Assembly: GCF_014203045.1 (NCBI RefSeq)
Contig: NZ_JACHIF010000005.1
Coordinates: 248,001 to 312,000, forward strand
DNA: 64,000 nt
Direction: 5' to 3'
From: Prosthecobacter dejongeii
GTDB taxonomy: Bacteria > Verrucomicrobiota > Verrucomicrobiia > Verrucomicrobiales > Verrucomicrobiaceae
Shown: in pieces, positions 1-8,933 of the stretch
How positions within the stretch are numbered: position 1 is the first letter of the stretch
Layout of the letters: every line of letters starts with the position of its first letter
Notes under the pieces: model-generated
What the model was told of the DNA's origin: nothing
Seen by the model: only the letters and a program-made list of their open reading frames with translations
Database searches by the model: none
Program-made: the position numbers and the translations under genes

Positions 1-1
1 C

Positions 2-1870
2 AAGCCGCGTCTCTCGGATGTGTGGGAGAAAAAACGCGCGCAGAAGCTGGAGCAGGCTCCTCATGGGACGCTCGGTAGCCTGGCGGTGCGTTTCAAAGAC
101 TACAAGCTGCCCGAGCTGGATCTACTTTCCTGGCCGGATGAATCTCTGCATAAGCCCACGGATCCACGCGAGCTCATGGCCATCCAGGATACGATCATCA
201 AGGCACTGGCCAGCTTTAATGTGAAGGTGGAGGCGGGCGACATTACCCGTGGCCCCGCCATCACTCGTTATGAAGTGCGGCCTGTGGATGGTTTGCGTGT
301 CGCCCGTATCGCAGCACTGGATGATGACATCGCCCGCGCGACCTGTGCGGAGCGCATCAATATTCTGGCCCCCATTCCGGGCAAGGACACGGTGGGCATC
401 GAGCTGGCAAACAAGGATAAGGTCATCGTGCCGATCCGTGAGCTGCTGGAGGATGAGGTGTTTACCAATGGCAAAGCGCGACTGCCGATCGCGTTGGGGA
501 AAGATGTGTATGGCAAGACCATCATCGGGGACTTGGCATCCATGCCTCACTTGCTGGTGGCGGGGGCTACGGGATCAGGGAAATCGGTCTGTATCAACGG
601 CATCATCACCAGCCTGCTGTGCCGTTTTGCGCCGGATGAGCTGCGCTTCATCATGATCGACCCGAAGGTGGTGGAAATGCAAAACTACGCCAATCTGCCA
701 CATCTGGCCGTGCCCGTGGTGACGGATCCGAAGAAGGCGCTGCTGGCCCTGCGCTGGGTGGTGCGGGAGATGGAGAGCCGCTACCAAATGTTTGCCCAAG
801 AAGGCTGCCGCAACTTTGAAACCTTCAACAACCGCAACCGCAAACGTGCCGCCGCGAATGAGGCGAGAAGGGCTGCCGCTGCGGCGCAGGGCGCGCCAGA
901 ACCGGTAGTGGAGGAAGAACCCACGCCTGAGCCGGAACCTGAGCCCGTGCAGCCTGCGAAGTCTGTCAAGACCTCGGCCGGGACGGATGATGTGCGGGTC
1001 TCTGCGGCCTTTGCCAAGGCTGCTGCGGCGGCGGATCATCTGGTGGATGGCACCTCCCCTCCGTGGGAAGATGCCGAGGTGGCTGCGGAGCTGGAAGCTG
1101 AAACGCTGCCCGTTGAACTGCCTGTGGATCACAATGGCGACTGGATCGGTGATTCACGGCCACCGCCGCCCCGGGCCCGCAGTCAGGAGTTCATCATTCC
1201 TGATACACTGCCTTATATTGTGGTCATTATTGACGAGCTGGCTGACCTCATGCAGACCGCACCGGCGGATATTGAGGTGGCCATTGCCCGCATCACCCAG
1301 ATGGCGCGTGCGGCGGGCATCCACCTCATTGTAGCCACCCAGACGCCGCGTGCGGACGTGCTGACGGGGGTAATCAAGGCGAACATCCCCACGCGCATCG
1401 CCTTCCAAGTTTCCAGTGCGCTGGATAGCCGCGTGATTTTGGATCGCAAAGGGGCGGAAAACCTCGTGGGTAAAGGGGACATGCTGTACGTGCCGCCTGG
1501 TGGTGCGCAGCCGATCCGTAGCCAGGGTGCCTTGGTCACGGATGATGAAATTCATGCAGTGGTGGAGCGTTGTGTGGCCCAGGGTAAGCCGATTTTTGAC
1601 GTCAAAGTGGACGATGAAACCGGCGAAATGGGTGGCGATGACGATGAAGAAGGCAGTGGCGTGAGCAGTGAGGAGGAAGACACCCTGGAGAAATGTCTCG
1701 AAGTCATCCGGCAGGAAAAGAAGGCCTCGACCAGTCTTTTCCAGCGGCGCTTGAAGCTGGGCTATGGCCGCGCGGCCCGTATGATGGATATTTTGGAAGA
1801 TCGCGGCATCATCGGCCCAGGAGAAGGGGCGAAACCTCGCGAAATCCTGGTGGATATGGACATGATTTAA
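2..1870 (+). CDS. ftsK: DNA translocase FtsK, C-terminal motor part (5' end outside window)
   Basis: This is the motor part of an FtsK/SpoIIIE DNA translocase, the septum-bound hexameric ATPase that pumps chromosome ends during division. The frame is open to the left edge, so the membrane domain lies outside the window. Counting from the GTG at 20, the Walker A motif GATGSGKS is at residues 182-189. The Walker B strand and helix, IVVIIDELADLM, follow residue 397. The C-terminal winged-helix gamma domain (KASTSLFQRRLKLGYGRAARM) occupies about the last 60 residues. Odd feature: about 120 residues (275-396) of Ala/Pro/Glu-rich low-complexity sequence sit between the alpha/beta motor motif RNFETFNN and Walker B, where FtsK proteins normally have a short linker. 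Family assignment is secure; the role of the insertion is unknown. Confidence 0.95.
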   Translation, partial: KPRLSDVWEKKRAQKLEQAPHGTLGSLAVRFKDYKLPELDLLSWPDESLHKPTDPRELMAIQDTIIKALASFNVKVEAGDITRGPAITRYEVRPVDGLRVARIAALDDDIARATCAERINILAPIPGKDTVGIELANKDKVIVPIRELLEDEVFTNGKARLPIALGKDVYGKTIIGDLASMPHLLVAGATGSGKSVCINGIITSLLCRFAPDELRFIMIDPKVVEMQNYANLPHLAVPVVTDPKKALLALRWVVREMESRYQMFAQEGCRNFETFNNRNRKRAAANEARRAAAAAQGAPEPVVEEEPTPEPEPEPVQPAKSVKTSAGTDDVRVSAAFAKAAAAADHLVDGTSPPWEDAEVAAELEAETLPVELPVDHNGDWIGDSRPPPPRARSQEFIIPDTLPYIVVIIDELADLMQTAPADIEVAIARITQMARAAGIHLIVATQTPRADVLTGVIKANIPTRIAFQVSSALDSRVILDRKGAENLVGKGDMLYVPPGGAQPIRSQGALVTDDEIHAVVERCVAQGKPIFDVKVDDETGEMGGDDDEEGSGVSSEEEDTLEKCLEVIRQEKKASTSLFQRRLKLGYGRAARMMDILEDRGIIGPGEGAKPREILVDMDMI

Positions 1871-1881
1871 GCCGGACATTT

Positions 1882-1906
1882 GGCCTCCATTGAGAAGGTG
1901 GAGGCC
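1882..1906 (+). terminator. Hairpin after ftsK
   Basis: A perfect 8-bp stem (GGCCTCCA / TGGAGGCC) with a 9-nt loop starts 12 bases after the ftsK stop. No T-run follows, so it is either a weak intrinsic terminator or a 3'-end stabilising hairpin. Confidence 0.35.
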
Positions 1907-2018
1907 GGATGCGGCCAAAGTCAGATTTCAGGTACCAAAAAAGCCATCGCTCAGGTTTGCGAACAAAGCTGGCGACAAAGCGGAAGTTGCGCCATACTGC
2001 ACACTCTGATTTCCTGTC

Positions 2019-3878
2019 ATGACTGAACCTGAAGCGACTCCTGAAACCCCAACCCCGAAACCCGCTGGGATGGTGGACCTCTCTGACCTACGCATGATGC
2101 CCGCCTGGGTCGCTGGCATGAGTGCTCCGAGCAACCTGAGCAAATACGAGGAGCGGGAAGACCGCGGACCTCGACGTGAAGGTGGGCCAGACCGCCGCAG
2201 TGGAGACCGCCGTGGCGGCCCGCCACCGCGCCGTGATGGCGGTGGCTTCGGAGGAGGACCTGGCGGTGGCCCAGGCCGTGACCGGGGTGAATTTCGTCCC
2301 CGCCGTGATGGCCCTCCAGGCCAGGGCGGTGGCCCACGCCGTGATGACCGCGGCGCTCCGCGCCGTTTTGGTGACCGTGATCGCGGTCCTGAGCGCCCGC
2401 AGCGTGAGTGGGTGGAAATCCCGAAGGACATCAAGGTCATCATCGAGCCTGAAGACAAGTCTGCCGAGGCTCTGGCCAATCACATCCGTTCCAGTGGTCA
2501 TGCTTTCAGCATGTTTGATGCGGCGCGTCTGGTCCTCGCAGAAGGTGAGCGTTTCCACGTTCGCTTCAGTTGTGCCCAGGAGCGACCCACGGGCCTGTTT
2601 GTCACCTCTGTGGATGGCGGGTTGTTTTTGAGCCGTGAAGAAGCGCTGAGCCACATTCTGCGTAGCTCCGCCATCGAGTCCTACTACCGCGCCGAGGAAG
2701 TGGAACTGGAAGAGCCAAAGGGTGAATTTAAGAGCATGGGCGTCTGTGGGATGACGGGTGAACTTCTGGGGCCGCCAAGCCACCACAGTTTCCAGTCCAC
2801 CCTCCTGCGTCTGCATCGCGAGCGTTTTGCAAACATGCCCCTGGAGGAGTACAAGCGCCGCGTTCGCACAGAAGTGAATGCGGATCTGGTGGCCAAGTGG
2901 AAAGAGCAGCAGCGCAAAGGCCAGCGCTGGGTGTATTTGAAGGACCAAGTGGAAGGTGCAGAACCCGTGCTGCTAAACAGCCGCGCGGAGATGGAAGCCC
3001 ACTTTCGCCGCACCCATGGTGAAGATGCCGTCATCGAAGGCCGTGAAGTGGTGATCCCAGGCAGCCAGGAAAAAGGCAAGCTGACCCACATCCTGGGCAT
3101 CATGCTGCGCAATGCAGTGGAAGGCGCGCGCAAGCACCTCTTTGAAATGTCTCAGAAACTGGGCGGAGGCTTCGAGCGCCGTGGGCTGAAGCTCTTCAAG
3201 CGCCGTGCCGGTAAACTTTTTGTCTGTCGTGTGAAACCCCGCGCCATTGATCCCGGCGTGGTGTTTTCCGAGCGGGTGGCGAAGATCGTGGAGGTGCTGA
3301 AAACCACCCCGGGCATGCCGCTCAATAAACTGGTGGAAACCATCGTACCAGGGACAGAGCCTGCCCCTGAAGGTGATGCTAAACCGCAGCTTACCGATGA
3401 GCAGATCTCCGTGCTCAAAGATGTGCGCTGGCTGACCAACGAAGGTTACGTCATCGAATACAGCGATGGCATGGTCTTCCTTGGTGTGCAGGGAGAGCCA
3501 AATGCCCCGGATAAATCCAAGGCGGCCGCCAAGACGGAAGCTGCGGAGACTGCAACGCCTGAGGTTGAAGCGAAAGACGCTGAAACGACGACTGAGCCAG
3601 AATCAGAAGCAGTGGAAGCTGCCGAAAATGAAGTCGGCGGTGAAGTGCCCGTGGAGACTGAATTGTCCTCTGACCTGGATAACGAAGTCCTCACCGAAAC
3701 GAAGGTGACCGAAGCGGTGCAGTCCGGAGATTCTGCGGAAGTGCTGGGGGAGAAACCTACCCAGGCCGTCGAATCCGAATTGCCTGTGACCGAGCCTGAA
3801 CCGGTGGCCCCCGAGCTGCCTCAGGTGCAGGAAGCTGTGGAAGAAGAGGCCAAGCCTGAAGCGTCGAAGGCCGAATAA
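2019..3878 (+). CDS. Unknown protein with Arg/Gly-rich N-terminal segment and acidic C-terminal tail
   Basis: I do not recognise the family. The 619-residue product has three parts. Residues about 45-125 are an RGG-like stretch dominated by Arg, Gly, Asp and Pro. Residues about 130-480 form a globular core with the landmarks EWVEIPKDIKVII, LFVTSVDGGLFLSREEAL, EEYKRRVRTEVNADLVAKWKE and FKRRAGKLFVCRVKPRAIDPG. The last ~115 residues are Glu/Ala/Val/Thr-rich and strongly acidic. RGG-like segments and a basic core often indicate RNA or DNA binding, so a nucleic-acid-associated protein is a reasonable inference. The ATG at 2019 is the first in frame after the ftsK hairpin, and a good terminator follows the gene, so it is probably monocistronic. 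Confidence 0.8.
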   Translation: MTEPEATPETPTPKPAGMVDLSDLRMMPAWVAGMSAPSNLSKYEEREDRGPRREGGPDRRSGDRRGGPPPRRDGGGFGGGPGGGPGRDRGEFRPRRDGPPGQGGGPRRDDRGAPRRFGDRDRGPERPQREWVEIPKDIKVIIEPEDKSAEALANHIRSSGHAFSMFDAARLVLAEGERFHVRFSCAQERPTGLFVTSVDGGLFLSREEALSHILRSSAIESYYRAEEVELEEPKGEFKSMGVCGMTGELLGPPSHHSFQSTLLRLHRERFANMPLEEYKRRVRTEVNADLVAKWKEQQRKGQRWVYLKDQVEGAEPVLLNSRAEMEAHFRRTHGEDAVIEGREVVIPGSQEKGKLTHILGIMLRNAVEGARKHLFEMSQKLGGGFERRGLKLFKRRAGKLFVCRVKPRAIDPGVVFSERVAKIVEVLKTTPGMPLNKLVETIVPGTEPAPEGDAKPQLTDEQISVLKDVRWLTNEGYVIEYSDGMVFLGVQGEPNAPDKSKAAAKTEAAETATPEVEAKDAETTTEPESEAVEAAENEVGGEVPVETELSSDLDNEVLTETKVTEAVQSGDSAEVLGEKPTQAVESELPVTEPEPVAPELPQVQEAVEEEAKPEASKAE

Positions 3879-3899
3879 TGGCCTGAACCCATTCTAATT

Positions 3900-3950
3900 G
3901 GCCCAGATCTTGGCGGATTCAGTTCCCCGAGGTCTGGGCCTTTTTATTTT
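3900..3950 (+). terminator. Rho-independent terminator
   Basis: GGCCCAGATCT pairs with AGGTCTGGGCC across a ~19-nt loop (one mismatch or wobble) and is followed directly by TTTTTATTTT. It ends the transcript of the Arg/Gly-rich protein gene. Confidence 0.8.
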
Positions 3951-3991
3951 AAAAGGAGTTAGGCGGGGCACAGGCGCTCGTTCTCATCATC

Positions 3992-4213
3992 GTAGGGCGG
4001 TGTGTGTCCGGCGACTTCCAGGTGATTGTCTCTCCCGTTTCGCCGCCGGATGACCCGCCTCTCTTTGAAGGTGGAGTTTTTCTGTGGTTCATCGTTTGAA
4101 GAAGGAATAAATCGGGTCGGGAGGAAAAAGGGTACCGTCAAAGCAAGGCGGATAATCCGGCGATGGGGTGGAAGAGCTTCGACGTTGTTTCGCGCCGGAC
4201 ACATCCGCCCTAC
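3992..4213 (+). repeat. MITE-like element with terminal inverted repeats, copy 1
   Basis: A 222-bp unit bounded by inverted termini: the left end reads GTAGGGCGGTGTGTGTCCGGCG, and the right end is nearly its reverse complement (CGCCGGACACATCCGCCCTAC). The interior is highly similar to copies at 4621-4838 and 39527-39744, all on the same strand. Short open frames inside it (for example ...RKKG.VKARRIIRRWGGRAS...) recur in each copy only because the DNA is repeated. No transposase is present, so it would need to be mobilised in trans, if it is mobile at all. Confidence 0.8.
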
Positions 4214-4620
4214 CCACGCGGATGCGTTCTCTGGAGACCCTTGAGGAAGGATCGCGTCTAACCAAAAGAGTGGCGACTGAGGCAGAGCCAAAGTAGCCAG
4301 AGCTTTAGCTCGAACAGACTCCATTTTGGATTCGGTGTGTTAGGGCCAGCGCGGAGGACGGAACCTCGTTGAGGTTCGACTTCGGTGGAGACGTTTAAGG
4401 TCTGATTCCCAGGGTTGTGCCAACCCTGGGCTGAAAGGCATAAGCTCTTTGGGCTTGAGGCGGATGGGCGTTTCAACATCCAAGGTTCGCAGCCCTGGGC
4501 TGAAAGCCGTAAGCCCTTTGGGCTTGAGGACTGACGTGGCCTTTATTGAGTGGGAGAGCGGAGCCAAAGTCGTCAGAGCTTTAGCTCGCGGAGACCTCGC
4601 CTTGGATGGGGCGCTCCATT
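4214..4620 (+). repeat. Hairpin-rich composite repeat (module B), copy 1
   Basis: This stretch directly abuts the MITE-like element and is repeated at 39745-40140. It holds several perfect hairpins: AACCTC-GTT-GAGGTT near 4362; CCCAGGGTTG-TGC-CAACCCTGGG at 4408-4430; and AAGCCC-TTT-GGGCTT at 4511-4525, with a variant near 4440. GAGCTTTAGCTC boxes occur near 4310 and 4580. No coding potential is convincing. It resembles REP/ERIC-type intergenic repeats. Confidence 0.7.
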
Positions 4621-4838
4621 GTAGGGCGGTGTGTGTCGGGCGTCTTCCACGTGTTTGTCTCTCCCGTTTCGCCGCCGGACTACCCGCCTTCTTTGAAGAT
4701 GGAGTTTTTCTGCGGTTCATCGCTTGAAGCTATCAATCGGGTCGGGAGGAAAAAGGGTGCCGTCAAAGCAAGGCGGATAATCCGGCGATGGGGTGGAAGA
4801 GCTTCGACGTTTTTTTGCGCCGGACACACCCGCCTTAC
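4621..4838 (+). repeat. MITE-like element, copy 2
   Basis: A second copy of the inverted-repeat element, 218 bp, with left end GTAGGGCGGTGTGTGTCGGG and right end CCGGACACACCCGCCTTAC. Together with copy 1 it brackets module B, giving a MITE-B-MITE arrangement that could move or recombine as one unit. The remaining bases to 4929 hold the promoter region of the next gene, with no clear motif. Confidence 0.8.
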
Positions 4839-4929
4839 GCTGGGCAGGCTGTTCGACGCCACTTGAAAATCTATTCGTTGATTCGTTATAGGATGTGGAG
4901 CTGAACTTCGTTTTGATCTCAGCATCCTC

Positions 4930-5931
4930 ATGGAGACACCTACTCACTCAGTCCTGATCATCGGTTGTGGCAGCATCGGCGAGCGACACCTGCGCTGCTT
5001 CCTCAAAACTGGCCGTGCGCGAGTGGCGGTGTGCGATACGAATGGCCCTCTCCTCCAAGATGTAGCCTCGCGTTATGAAGTGCCGGGTTTTGAGAGCTTG
5101 GAAGCCGCGCAGGCAGGTTTTTCGGCAGATGCGTGGGTGATCTGCACACCGGCGCAGACGCATCTGGGTTTGGCTTTGCGGGGCCTTGCGGCAGGGCAGC
5201 ATCTGCTCATTGAAAAGCCCCTGGCGGTGGATCTGGAGCAGGTGGATGCGGTGCGGGCCGCGATAGCCAAAGCCAATCGCCATGTCGCCGTGGCCTATGT
5301 TTATCACACCATGCCTTGGGTCCAGGATTTGCGACAAGCGTTGCAGGCGGGAATCATCGGTCAGCCCAAGCATGTCACCGTCATCGCTGGGCAGCACTTT
5401 CCCACCTTCCGTCCGGCTTACCGGGAGATTTATTACACCCGACATGAGACAGGCGGGGGGGCGATTCAGGATGCTCTGACTCACCTTGCCAACATGACGG
5501 AATGGTTGTTAGGCCCGACCACGCGGCTGTTTTGTGATGCAGACCATCAAGTGCTGGATGGAGTGACGGTGGAGGATACCGTGAACATTGTGGCCCGGAA
5601 CGGCTCCACGATGGTAACTTACGCCATGAACCAGTTTCAAGCGCCTAACGAAGTGGATGTCCATTTGCATGGCGAACGCGGCAGTCTGGCTCTGCAAGGT
5701 CACAAACGCCGCTGGGGCGTGCAGATGGCGGGTGAGGCGGACTGGACCTGGCAGCTTTATCCCGCCGTCGAACGAGATGATTGGTTCATCCGGCAGGCGG
5801 GGTATTTCCTGGATGGTATCGAAGGGAAGCCCACCGTGCTCTCGACTTTTGAGGAAGCTGTGCAGACACTGAAGTTCAATCTGGCTGCGCTGGAATCGGC
5901 GCGAACGGGCAGGCAGATCGAAATGGCTTGA
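4930..5931 (+). CDS. Gfo/Idh/MocA family oxidoreductase
   Basis: A 333-residue NAD(P)-dependent sugar-type dehydrogenase. The N-terminal Rossmann fold is visible as VLIIGCGSIGERHL (residues about 8-21), followed by the family hallmark LLIEKPLAVDLEQ near residue 95, where the lysine is the usual catalytic residue. The C-terminal half carries the alpha/beta domain with GGGAIQDALTHLANMTEWLLG. Substrate cannot be read from sequence. The gene runs toward the sugar operon on the opposite strand, ending 7 bp from the PfkB kinase gene, so it may serve the same pathway. The ATG at 4930 is the only good start and the length is normal for the family. Confidence 0.85.
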   Translation: METPTHSVLIIGCGSIGERHLRCFLKTGRARVAVCDTNGPLLQDVASRYEVPGFESLEAAQAGFSADAWVICTPAQTHLGLALRGLAAGQHLLIEKPLAVDLEQVDAVRAAIAKANRHVAVAYVYHTMPWVQDLRQALQAGIIGQPKHVTVIAGQHFPTFRPAYREIYYTRHETGGGAIQDALTHLANMTEWLLGPTTRLFCDADHQVLDGVTVEDTVNIVARNGSTMVTYAMNQFQAPNEVDVHLHGERGSLALQGHKRRWGVQMAGEADWTWQLYPAVERDDWFIRQAGYFLDGIEGKPTVLSTFEEAVQTLKFNLAALESARTGRQIEMA

Positions 5932-5938
5932 GCACGGC

Positions 5939-6946
5939 CTAAAACCGGAACGGGAATTGATGTGCCAAGGCTAGGCACGCCGTGACGGATTTCATCCCTC
6001 CTGAAGGGGTCGGGTGGGAGAGGGAAGCGGCGGCGGTGCAGACGGCTAGGCGCAGGCGATCTGCCAGGGAGTGACCTTCATGCAGGCCATAGAGGAGGCC
6101 GGCGGCAAAGGCATCGCCAGCCCCAGTGGCTCCCTGGCTGTAACCTGTGGGCAGGTGGAGCGAGGGTTGGATATGAGTCTCCCCAGCACGGGTGCAGGCG
6201 GCAGCGCCATGCTCCACATGGATGGTCACACTCTGCCTAACGCCAAGTTGTAAAATTTCCTGCGCTGCGGTGAGCAGGGCCTGGAAATCATCCGCCTCAA
6301 GAGGGCGGGAAAGGACACGGGAAGCCTCGATCTCATTGATGATGAGGTGGTCTGTATGAGGCAGGGCACTGAGGGCGATCTCGCGGAACTGGGGGTGCTC
6401 CGTGCTCACCATGTCCACGCTGGTTTCCAGGCCTGCTTGCTGGGCTTGGCGTAGCAGAGTCGTAGCCTGAGTTTCACCCGCTTCGTTAAAGCTATCCAGG
6501 TGATCCAGCAGCATGAGGTAACCCAGGTGCAGGATCTTAGCGGTGGACTTTGTGCAGTCACAGTGGCTGGGCGCAAAGAGCGCATTGGCTCCACGTTGAT
6601 GGAAAAAGGTGCGACGTCCGGTGCTCTGCACCGTCATCGCATCCGTGTAAGAGGTGGAGCGTAGAGCCGTGCTGTGCAGTTGTGTGGTATCAATGCCGTG
6701 GGCTTCACAATCGTTGCGGATCCAGCGGCCATTCGCATCGTCCCCCACGAGGCCGCACGCGGCCAAGGGAAAGCCGACCTGCATGGCAGCTAGATCTTTA
6801 AGCACATTGTAAGGCCCGCCGCCATTGGCCTGCGACTCGCCCAGGATGCTGGCCAGCATGTCCTGCTGGGGGTAGTGATCCACAATCTTCACGTAATCCA
6901 CGATGAAGTTGCCAGCGGCCAGAATGCCTGAGCGAGGGGAGGTCAT
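5939..6946 (-). CDS. PfkB family carbohydrate kinase
   Basis: An ATP-dependent sugar kinase of the ribokinase/PfkB superfamily, last gene of the isomerase-aldolase-dehydrogenase-kinase operon. The substrate-binding signature near the N-terminus is ESQANGGGPYNVLKDLAAM, and the C-terminal anion-hole/catalytic signature is SQGATGAGDAFAAGLLYG, whose Asp is the catalytic base. I place the start at the ATG at 6946 (MTSPRSGILAAGNF...), 13 bp after the preceding gene's stop, because the longer frame to 7054 would overlap that gene by 95 bp with atypical sequence. It probably phosphorylates the ketose made by the isomerase before aldol cleavage; the actual sugar is unknown. Confidence 0.85.
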   Translation of the reverse strand: MTSPRSGILAAGNFIVDYVKIVDHYPQQDMLASILGESQANGGGPYNVLKDLAAMQVGFPLAACGLVGDDANGRWIRNDCEAHGIDTTQLHSTALRSTSYTDAMTVQSTGRRTFFHQRGANALFAPSHCDCTKSTAKILHLGYLMLLDHLDSFNEAGETQATTLLRQAQQAGLETSVDMVSTEHPQFREIALSALPHTDHLIINEIEASRVLSRPLEADDFQALLTAAQEILQLGVRQSVTIHVEHGAAACTRAGETHIQPSLHLPTGYSQGATGAGDAFAAGLLYGLHEGHSLADRLRLAVCTAAASLSHPTPSGGMKSVTACLALAHQFPFRF

Positions 6947-6959
6947 AGCAAAGAGAATC

Positions 6960-8081
6960 TCAGAGACTGACGACGGTGCCGGCGCGTTGGGACTCCAGCG
7001 CTGCGGCAAAGATCTCATGCGTGGCCACGGCCTCTTCAGGCGTGGCGCAGCCAAAGCGACCTTCCAGAAGGCCTTCGCGCTCCATCAGGTAGGCGGCCCA
7101 CATCTGCTGAATGACGTCTGGGAACCCGGGCTCGAAGATGCCTCCGGTCACGGCTTTGAACGGTGTACCAAAGCCGAGCTCGGTACGCTTCCACCACTGT
7201 TCCTTGCCACGCTCAAAGATCCAAAGAGTCTTCGGCTCTGCGGTGCTGAAACGCACGCCGCCATCAGTGCCGAGGATCTCGATGAACCAGGTGTTCGTTG
7301 CTCCAGGGGCCAGGCGCTTCATTTCCAGGCGGAGGGGGACTTCTTGATCGGCGATGGTCGTCCAGGTATGCAGCAGGGCATTGTCCCAGGTATCACAGTT
7401 AGTTACGCCGCCTTTGCCGTCTGGGCGCTGGGGGTAGCCTTTCTGAAGCTGGGCAAACAGGCGTGTCGGTTTCCAGCCGAGGCGGAGGGGTAGGTGGCAT
7501 GAGTGCATGCCCAGGTCATTGAGAGCGCCGCCTTCACCACAAGTGGCATTGATACGCTTCCAGTTAGCCGCCTTCGTGGGGTCCAGATCACTGCTGTGAT
7601 GGAAGCCTGAAACGACTTCCAATACGCGGCCGATTTCGCCTTTGCGGGCGAGTTCAAAGGCACGCTGCGCGCCTGGGAAGAAGGGCATCTCTGAGCTGCA
7701 GCGGACGAAACGCCCGCTGGACTTCACGGCATCCAGGATGCGGCGTGCTGAAGGAAGGTCAATGCCGAAAGGCTTCTCCGCAAAGAGGTCTTTGCCAGCG
7801 GCGAGGACATCCAGATAAAGCTTTTCATGCAGGTTATGCGGCACAGCCACATAGACCACGTCCACGTCAGGATTGGCCAGGAGTTCATGATAGTCCGTGG
7901 TCTTCTGAGTGCAGGAAGGGATGCAGTCAAACCACGCCAAGGTGGCAGGGTTCAAGTCTGCCACAGAGGTGAGCACAGGGCGCACGCTCACATCGATGAG
8001 CGCACACCAGCGGGCGAAGGCGCTGGCCATTTCGCGGCCCATGAGGCCGCCGCCGATGATGCCGATGCGGATGTCTTTCAT
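6960..8081 (-). CDS. Gfo/Idh/MocA family oxidoreductase (operon member)
   Basis: A 373-residue dehydrogenase with an N-terminal Rossmann motif (IRIGIIGGGLMGREMASAF, residues 4-22) and the EKP signature in DLFAEKPFGIDLPSARR near residue 97. The C-terminal domain includes GEGGALNDLGMHSCHLPLRLG, where the His lies at the usual active site. It overlaps the aldolase gene by 4 bp (ATGA at 8078-8081), implying translational coupling. It is only distantly similar to the convergent dehydrogenase at 4930, so the two probably act at different steps or on different substrates. A sugar or sugar-acid oxidation is likely; specificity is not visible. Confidence 0.87.
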   Translation of the reverse strand: MKDIRIGIIGGGLMGREMASAFARWCALIDVSVRPVLTSVADLNPATLAWFDCIPSCTQKTTDYHELLANPDVDVVYVAVPHNLHEKLYLDVLAAGKDLFAEKPFGIDLPSARRILDAVKSSGRFVRCSSEMPFFPGAQRAFELARKGEIGRVLEVVSGFHHSSDLDPTKAANWKRINATCGEGGALNDLGMHSCHLPLRLGWKPTRLFAQLQKGYPQRPDGKGGVTNCDTWDNALLHTWTTIADQEVPLRLEMKRLAPGATNTWFIEILGTDGGVRFSTAEPKTLWIFERGKEQWWKRTELGFGTPFKAVTGGIFEPGFPDVIQQMWAAYLMEREGLLEGRFGCATPEEAVATHEIFAAALESQRAGTVVSL

Positions 8082-8911
8082 GCCGTGACGAGTTCGAGGG
8101 CTTCATCCACGCTGGCATTGTCATGCACCATGGCCATGAGGGCCTGGGTGATGCCTTTGGGATTTGGATGCTGGATGACATTGCGGCCATACACGATGCC
8201 TGCGGCACCTTGAGCCAGCAGGCCCTGCGTGCGCTCCAGGATCTCCTTGTCACTCACACGACCTCCGCCACGAACGAGGATCGGAATGCCGGAGGCGGCA
8301 GCGATGACCTTGTGATAAACACTGACGTCATCAGTCGGATCGGCCTTCACGATGTCGGCGCCCAATTCCACGGCCTGACGGACGAGGTAAGTGATGGCGG
8401 TTTCATCGCCATTCACCATGTAGCCGCCAGCGATGCTGTTGGCTTGAAAAACGAGAGGCTCGATCATCATCGGCATGCCATAATAATCAGCCTGGGGCTT
8501 GAGGCGGAGGATGTTTTCCACGCACTGCTCATGCACCTCAGGGGCACCAGGGATCTGGAAAAGATTCACGCAGACGCAGGCGGCATCCAGGCGCACAGCT
8601 TGCAGCATGGTTTCTTCCAGCATGAGGCTGAAGCGGCTCTCTGGCAGCTCTTTGCCGTAGATGTTGGCCACATCCGTTCGTAGGACTAGGGAAGGTTTAA
8701 AGCGCCCTGGCACTTCCTGCAAATGACGGGCCTGACCCACAGTGAGCTGGATGGCATCCGGGGCGGCATCCACGAGGGTCTTGATGACCACGCGCATATC
8801 TTCGATGCCTTGAAGGAAACCAGGCTGGTTAAAGAAACCATGGTCCACAGCCACATCGAAGCAGCGACCAGACTTGGCATTGAAGAGGCGATTGAGACGG
8901 TATTGTTTCAT
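8078..8911 (-). CDS. Class I aldolase of the DhnA/LacD/DeoC-like group
   Basis: A 277-residue TIM-barrel aldolase related to class I fructose-bisphosphate aldolases (FbaB/DhnA), LacD and LsrF. Landmarks are CFDVAVDHGFFNQPGF at the N-terminus, ADIVKADPTDDVSVYHKVI with the presumed Schiff-base lysine in IVKADP (about residue 185), and a phosphate-binding end IPILVRGGGRVSDKEIL...GAAGIVYGRNV. It sits between the isomerase (22 bp upstream) and the dehydrogenase (4-bp overlap). In this setting it would cleave a phosphorylated ketose produced by the isomerase and PfkB kinase. LsrF-type thiolase activity is the main alternative. Confidence 0.85.
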   Translation of the reverse strand: MKQYRLNRLFNAKSGRCFDVAVDHGFFNQPGFLQGIEDMRVVIKTLVDAAPDAIQLTVGQARHLQEVPGRFKPSLVLRTDVANIYGKELPESRFSLMLEETMLQAVRLDAACVCVNLFQIPGAPEVHEQCVENILRLKPQADYYGMPMMIEPLVFQANSIAGGYMVNGDETAITYLVRQAVELGADIVKADPTDDVSVYHKVIAAASGIPILVRGGGRVSDKEILERTQGLLAQGAAGIVYGRNVIQHPNPKGITQALMAMVHDNASVDEALELVTA

Positions 8912-8933
8912 GGAAGAAGATGTCGTTCAGCGA

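Noticed and set aside
2088-2948. Long antisense frames over the Arg/Gly-rich gene
   Set aside because: They arise from biased codon composition; no domain or start signal supports them.
4026-4866. Short frames in the MITE-like copies (shared ARRIIRRWGGRAS segment) as conserved small proteins
   Set aside because: They follow the repeat DNA exactly, occur on both strands, lack start signals and differ freely outside the repeat.
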